Source: JAALLB01 sp017643495 (GTDB taxonomy: Bacteria; Pseudomonadota; Alphaproteobacteria; Rhizobiales; Rhizobiaceae). From it: DNA of 64,000 bases. The notes under the pieces were generated by a model that saw nothing but the letters and a program-made list of their open reading frames with translations, was not told the origin of the DNA and made no database searches. Positions 61,170 through 64,000 of the stretch are shown here, one piece after another. The position numbers and the translations under genes are program-made. The stretch is taken from the NCBI GenBank assembly GCA_965216105.1, contig OZ244147.1:620001-684000 (forward strand), in the 5' to 3' direction. Every line of letters begins with the position of its first letter. Within the stretch, counting starts at the first letter, position 1.

Positions 61170-61325
61170 GGATTGTTCACCGGAGCCTTTCGGGCGGTGT
61201 TGGGGGGCAAACATGCGGGGTCCTTGTTGAAGGCCTTCCGTCTGTTTTGTCTGTGGTCTTCAGCAAAGACCCCGCGCAGAGATTTTTAGAACCGTCTCGG
61301 CGAGGTAAACCACCCGGCGCGGCCT
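61170..61325 (-). ncRNA. ssrS: candidate 6S RNA (ssrS) upstream of the cyclo-ligase gene
   Basis: A long helix is centred on GCGGGGTC/GACCCCGC (61215-61222 / 61268-61275) and continues inward through TTG/CAA and a nine-pair stem for about 20 base pairs with one mismatch. An outer stem ACCGCCC with GGGTGGT (minus strand, 61192-61198 / 61309-61315) pairs only if read as minus-strand RNA (needs a G-U), leaving an internal bubble. The size (about 155 bases), shape (terminal hairpin, central bubble, closing stem) and location before the 5-formyl-THF cyclo-ligase fit 6S RNA. The primary sequence could not be compared, so this is a candidate only. Confidence 0.4.
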
Positions 61326-61640
61326 TCGAGGTGGCAGCAAGTCCGATCCTTGCTGCAACGGGCTCTGTCGCCTTTTCGAAAGCACATCCGTGCTTTCGCC
61401 CGTTCGCGCACTGGCGTCTCGGCGGGTCGCCTCGACTGGTGCTGCCACGGAGGGGCTGCCCTTCACCGCTCTGCTGTCCCTGTTCACGCATGACTTCGGT
61501 GGCCACACTGTGTCTGCAAAGCATTCGCTGGCGAATGTTTGCCAGCAAACGACTGAACAGGCGATGCACGGATTATGTGGGAAGCGGCAGGGGCGGGGAT
61601 AAGTTTTTTGACAGGACATCTTTTCCGTATTGTTGAAACA
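61326..61640. other. highly structured non-coding block
   Basis: No believable gene, though reading frames stay open on both strands, which reflects GC-rich composition. Several perfect hairpins: GCAGCAAG/CTTGCTGC (61334-61356), AACGGG...CCCGTT enclosing CGAAAGCAC/GTGCTTTCG (61357-61404), and CATTCGC/GCGAATG (61522-61537). Composition differs from neighbouring genes. It may be further RNA, a leader, or an old repeat element. A TTGACA at 61608-61613 could be a -35 for the SpoIIAA-like gene, but no clear -10 follows. Confidence 0.45.
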
Positions 61641-61756
61641 TATGCTTCGGCTTGCTGCTAAACATCGTGGGGATTGCGGGCAATTCAGGAACCTTAACCG
61701 TTACCGGCAATTCAGACACTAGAAGCGAAAATCCAGCGAAGCAGAAGGGAACAACA

Positions 61757-62518
61757 ATGTTGACGGTCAAGGAAATCGGGACAAACGTTCATGAAATTAC
61801 GCTTCAGGGCGTGGTTGAAAAAAGCGATATCGAAATCATGGAACAGGCGCTTGCGCCACTGCTCGAGGGTGACAGGCGTTTCGGGCTGGTTGTGCGAGCC
61901 GAAAAGCTGGAAGACATGACAGCCGGTGCATTGGCTGAGGATGCGAAGTTCGAGTTCAGCATGCTTTCACGGTGGTCGAAAGTGGCAAAACTCGCAGTGG
62001 TCTCCGACCTGCATGTTTTTGCGGCGCTGACAAAGTGGATCGATCCCGTGTTCCCGATGATCGAGATGCAAAGTTTTGGTTCTGAACAGGTCGCCGAGGC
62101 GCACAAATTTGCTTCCGACCTTCCGGTATCTTCGGAGGCGGATGAAAACGGCACGGTGAAAATTCTTTCAGACGGCACAGATGGCCTTATTGCATTTGAG
62201 GTGACGGGCCGTGTTTCCCGGGAAGATGCGCAAGCCGTCATGCAGCCGCTTGAGGCAGCCCTTGAGCGCGACCAGCAAGTGGACCTTCTTGTCAAACTGG
62301 ATGGTTATGACGGATTTGATCCGGGAATAATGGCCGACCGCTCGTTCATGAAAACAAAATTCTCCTCAATCCGGAACCTGAGGCGATATGCATTGGTTGG
62401 TGCGCCTTCATGGATGAAGGCGATGGCATCAACCATGGCTTTGGCAATGCCATTCGAGATGCGGTTCTTCGACCAGAGCGAGGAAGAAAACGCCTGGAGG
62501 TGGGTCAAGGAAAGTTGA
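61757..62518 (+). CDS. double SpoIIAA-like (STAS) domain protein
   Basis: 253 residues from ATG 61757 with AAGGGA seven bases upstream. Two tandem SpoIIAA-like domains: residues 1-120 (VHEITLQGVVEKSDIEIMEQ to FGSEQVAEAHKFA) and about 133-253 (DGLIAFEVTGRVSREDAQAV to SEEENAWRWVKES); each has the same order of strands and helices, including KVAKLAVVSD and LRRYALVGAP. These domains usually occur singly. Cytoplasmic; no partner gene is adjacent. Confidence 0.8.
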   Translation: MLTVKEIGTNVHEITLQGVVEKSDIEIMEQALAPLLEGDRRFGLVVRAEKLEDMTAGALAEDAKFEFSMLSRWSKVAKLAVVSDLHVFAALTKWIDPVFPMIEMQSFGSEQVAEAHKFASDLPVSSEADENGTVKILSDGTDGLIAFEVTGRVSREDAQAVMQPLEAALERDQQVDLLVKLDGYDGFDPGIMADRSFMKTKFSSIRNLRRYALVGAPSWMKAMASTMALAMPFEMRFFDQSEEENAWRWVKES

Positions 62519-62544
62519 TGCGCAACCGTCAGATACAACAGCGG

Positions 62545-62760
62545 TTACGTGCTTGCACTGCTCTCCTGGCTGGCACGGTTCAAAATTGAAAGCGTATGCT
62601 CAATGGTCCGGTCAATCTCGTTCGTCATCATTCCTGCTTCGCGGATGGCCTGACGGTCGGCTTCAACACCCGAGATCATTTCGGATATCAGACCGGATTG
62701 CCCGGAATCGATGCGTTGCAACAACATCACCAGAATGTAGTCATAGGCGTTGTCCATCAT
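62545..62760 (-). CDS. small helical hypothetical protein
   Basis: 71 residues from ATG 62760 with GGAAGG six bases upstream. All helical, acidic and Ile/Leu-rich (DYILVMLLQRIDSGQSGLIS, EIDRTIEHTLSILNRA). It lies 14 bases downstream of the PepSY-like gene and may be co-transcribed with it. No family recognised. The good ribosome site and codon use support a real gene. Confidence 0.6.
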   Translation of the reverse strand: MMDNAYDYILVMLLQRIDSGQSGLISEMISGVEADRQAIREAGMMTNEIDRTIEHTLSILNRASQESSAST

Positions 62761-62774
62761 GGCGCGCCTTCCAT

Positions 62775-63038
62775 TCAGTCTTCGCGATCAAGTTCAATTA
62801 TCTCCAGTGTATCGGGGCTGAGCTTGATATCCCAGCGTGAACCATCCTGTTTTCGCGCGTCGTCAATTTCCCAATACGGACCATCATCATCCAGCTCGAT
62901 TTCTTCCCAGCTTACATATCCAAGACTGTTCAGTCTGGCGGCCAGTTTTTCAGCTTCTTCTGCATTCGGTGCGCGGTCGGCAAGGGCAGGTGTAGACAGA
63001 AACAGCATGGAAAGTGCGGCGATCATGGTTTTCTTCAT
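62775..63038 (-). CDS. PepSY-domain small secreted protein
   Basis: 87 residues from ATG 63038 with GGAG six bases upstream. A signal peptide (KKTMIAALSMLFLSTPALA) is followed by a single PepSY-like domain: LAARLNSLGYVSWEEIELDD, then YWEIDDARKQDGSRWDIKLS. Periplasmic; PepSY domains are often protease-inhibitory. Family call is by pattern. Confidence 0.78.
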   Translation of the reverse strand: MKKTMIAALSMLFLSTPALADRAPNAEEAEKLAARLNSLGYVSWEEIELDDDGPYWEIDDARKQDGSRWDIKLSPDTLEIIELDRED

Positions 63039-63182
63039 GGAATTCTCCGGTGTTGGTTGATCCTGCAAGAGATAGTAATCCCCTGACACGAGTGCCAGCT
63101 GAGATGCGACTTCATGTTTGAAACGTTTTCGTGAACGCTTTTTGTGACAGTACGGAGGCAGTTCACGGGAACCGGTTACAAT

Positions 63183-63215
63183 AAAAAACCACCGCAATGC
63201 CGGATTGCGGTGGTT
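63183..63215 (-). terminator. terminator of gap
   Basis: A perfect 12-base stem AACCACCGCAAT/ATTGCGGTGGTT (63187-63198 / 63204-63215), loop five bases, followed on the minus strand by six T (63183-63188, minor interruption). Strong intrinsic terminator 43 bases after the gap stop codon. Confidence 0.92.
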
Positions 63216-63257
63216 CACTGAATTTCACTGAAGAGTGACTTGTCCGGGTCTGAAACC

Positions 63258-64000
63258 CTAGACCAGCTTGCCCATGGCCACAGCCGTGTCGGACATGCGG
63301 TTTGAGAAACCCCACTCATTGTCATACCAGGTCAGGATGCGGCACATGGTGCCTTCCATTACCTTGGTCTGGTCCATGTGGAAGACAGAAGAACGCGGGT
63401 CATGGTTGAAGTCGATCGAGACCAGGCTTTCATCCGTATAGCCGAGAATGCCATTGAGCTCGCCGTCGGCGGCTTCCCGGATTGCCTTGTTGATTTCCTC
63501 GACACTGGTTTCACGCGAAGCGATGAAGGTGAGGTCAACAACCGATACGTTCGGGGTTGGAACGCGGATTGCCACGCCATCCAGCTTGCCGTTGAGTTCC
63601 GGCAGGACGAGACCGACGGCCTTGGCTGCGCCGGTCGATGTCGGGATCATGGACATGGCTGCTGCACGGGCACGGTAGAGATCCTTGTGCATGGTGTCGA
63701 GCGTTGGCTGGTCACCAGTGTATGAGTGGATCGTGGTCATGAAGCCTTTTTCAATGCCGATGGCCTTGTTGAGGACATAAGCGACCGGTGACAGGCAGTT
63801 TGTTGTGCATGATGCGTTGGAAACAACCGTGTCTTCCGCTGTAAGGCTGTCGTGGTTGACGCCGTAAACAATCGTCTTGTCCGCACCGGAAGCAGGTGCG
63901 GAAACCAGCACCCGCCTGGAACCGTTTTCGAGGTGGGCCGATGCCTTTTCCTTGTCTGCAAAAATGCCGGTGCATTCCATTGCGATGTCAACATCGCCCC
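63258..64000 (-). CDS. gap: glyceraldehyde-3-phosphate dehydrogenase, 5' end cut by window
   Basis: The last 247 codons of the enzyme; the start lies beyond the window. The active-site cysteine is in SNASCTTNCLSP, the catalytic domain has IHSYTGDQPTLDTMHKD and RVPTPNVSVVDL, and the C-terminus ends WYDNEWGFSNRMSD. Oxidises glyceraldehyde-3-phosphate to 1,3-bisphosphoglycerate with NAD, feeding Pgk encoded downstream on the same strand. Confidence 0.97.
   Translation of the reverse strand, partial: GDVDIAMECTGIFADKEKASAHLENGSRRVLVSAPASGADKTIVYGVNHDSLTAEDTVVSNASCTTNCLSPVAYVLNKAIGIEKGFMTTIHSYTGDQPTLDTMHKDLYRARAAAMSMIPTSTGAAKAVGLVLPELNGKLDGVAIRVPTPNVSVVDLTFIASRETSVEEINKAIREAADGELNGILGYTDESLVSIDFNHDPRSSVFHMDQTKVMEGTMCRILTWYDNEWGFSNRMSDTAVAMGKLV

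Noticed and set aside
61088..61636. 182-codon plus-strand frame in the structured block
   Set aside because: Cys/Arg/Pro/Ser-rich product with no family resemblance and several internal perfect hairpins; equally open frames exist on the other strand.
61090..61640. RNase P RNA, tmRNA or SRP RNA
   Set aside because: The conserved GAGGAAAGTCCGG of RNase P, the tag codons and T-arm of tmRNA, and the SRP Alu/S-domain motifs are all missing on both strands.
1..64000. CRISPR arrays, insertion sequences, tRNA or rRNA genes
   Set aside because: None seen on either strand; no regularly spaced repeats, transposase motifs or tRNA T-arm/cloverleaf patterns.

Overview
The window reads as a piece of an alphaproteobacterial chromosome, most likely a Hyphomicrobiales (Rhizobiales) genome of moderate GC. 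The evidence is the set of lineage-typical genes: the CtrA-degradation adaptor RcdA (DUF1465), the cell-cycle regulator TrcR (DUF1013), the chromosome-structuring protein GapR (DUF2312), DUF1192, DUF1244, DUF465, DUF1036, an Omp10-like lipoprotein, an aa3-oxidase subunit IV, a split PntAA/PntAB/PntB transhydrogenase, an exact CtrA box (TTAA-N7-TTAA) and a near-exact Irr-type iron box. No tRNA, rRNA, CRISPR array, IS element or phage gene was found. The content is core chromosome with tight gene packing and several TTG or GTG starts. Both edges cut genes: a threonine aldolase on the left and a GAPDH on the right.

Layout. 0-8 kb: threonine aldolase, then gltB-gltD (glutamate synthase) behind a leader that ends in an intrinsic-terminator-like hairpin. 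7.6-16.5 kb: envelope functions, namely an SGNH/DUF459 protein, an MltB-type lytic transglycosylase, galE, galU, a beta-barrel porin, kpsF, NfeD and an SPFH protein. 16.6-23.5 kb: ferrochelatase with an Irr-like box, a NicO-type metal exporter with its DUF1007 partner, a LysR regulator, pyruvate kinase, DUF1036 and an EamA transporter. 23.7-30.5 kb: DUF1244, gapR, a long DUF882 protein, an orphan sigma-54 response regulator, an M3 oligoendopeptidase whose 3' end looks frameshifted, and an Omp10-like lipoprotein. 30.6-34.2 kb: aa3-oxidase subunit IV and pntAA-pntAB-pntB. 34.3-42.2 kb: a PhyH oxygenase, a TPR lipoprotein, rpsU, purE-purK, DUF465, a ThiE-like protein, a Sel1-repeat protein, efp and an inositol monophosphatase. 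42.5-48 kb: a MotA/ExbB-like plus OmpA-like pair coupled to a flavin dehydrogenase, then an ABC exporter. 48.2-50.6 kb: rpmE and a cell-cycle group (rcdA, DUF1192, trcR) with a probable small RNA. 50.7-64 kb: a short-chain dehydrogenase, propionyl-CoA synthetase, an SGNH hydrolase, a flavoprotein, and the glycolytic series fba, pgk, gap interspersed with a P450, MarC, 5-formyl-THF cyclo-ligase, a double SpoIIAA-like protein and a 0.6-kb highly structured non-coding stretch that may hold 6S RNA.

How it fits together. Central metabolism (glutamate synthase, transhydrogenase, pyk, fba, pgk, gap), envelope building (UDP-sugars, KDO precursor, lytic transglycosylase, porin) and cell-cycle control dominate. 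The most interesting material is outside the coding genes: the gltB attenuator-like leader, three tandem hairpins ending four bases before a ThiE-like start codon, the CtrA box of rcdA, a terminator-bearing RNA candidate with an exposed anti-Shine-Dalgarno sequence next to it, a CRP-type palindrome touching the pgk stop codon, and the structured block upstream of the cyclo-ligase gene. I found no complete new multi-gene system.
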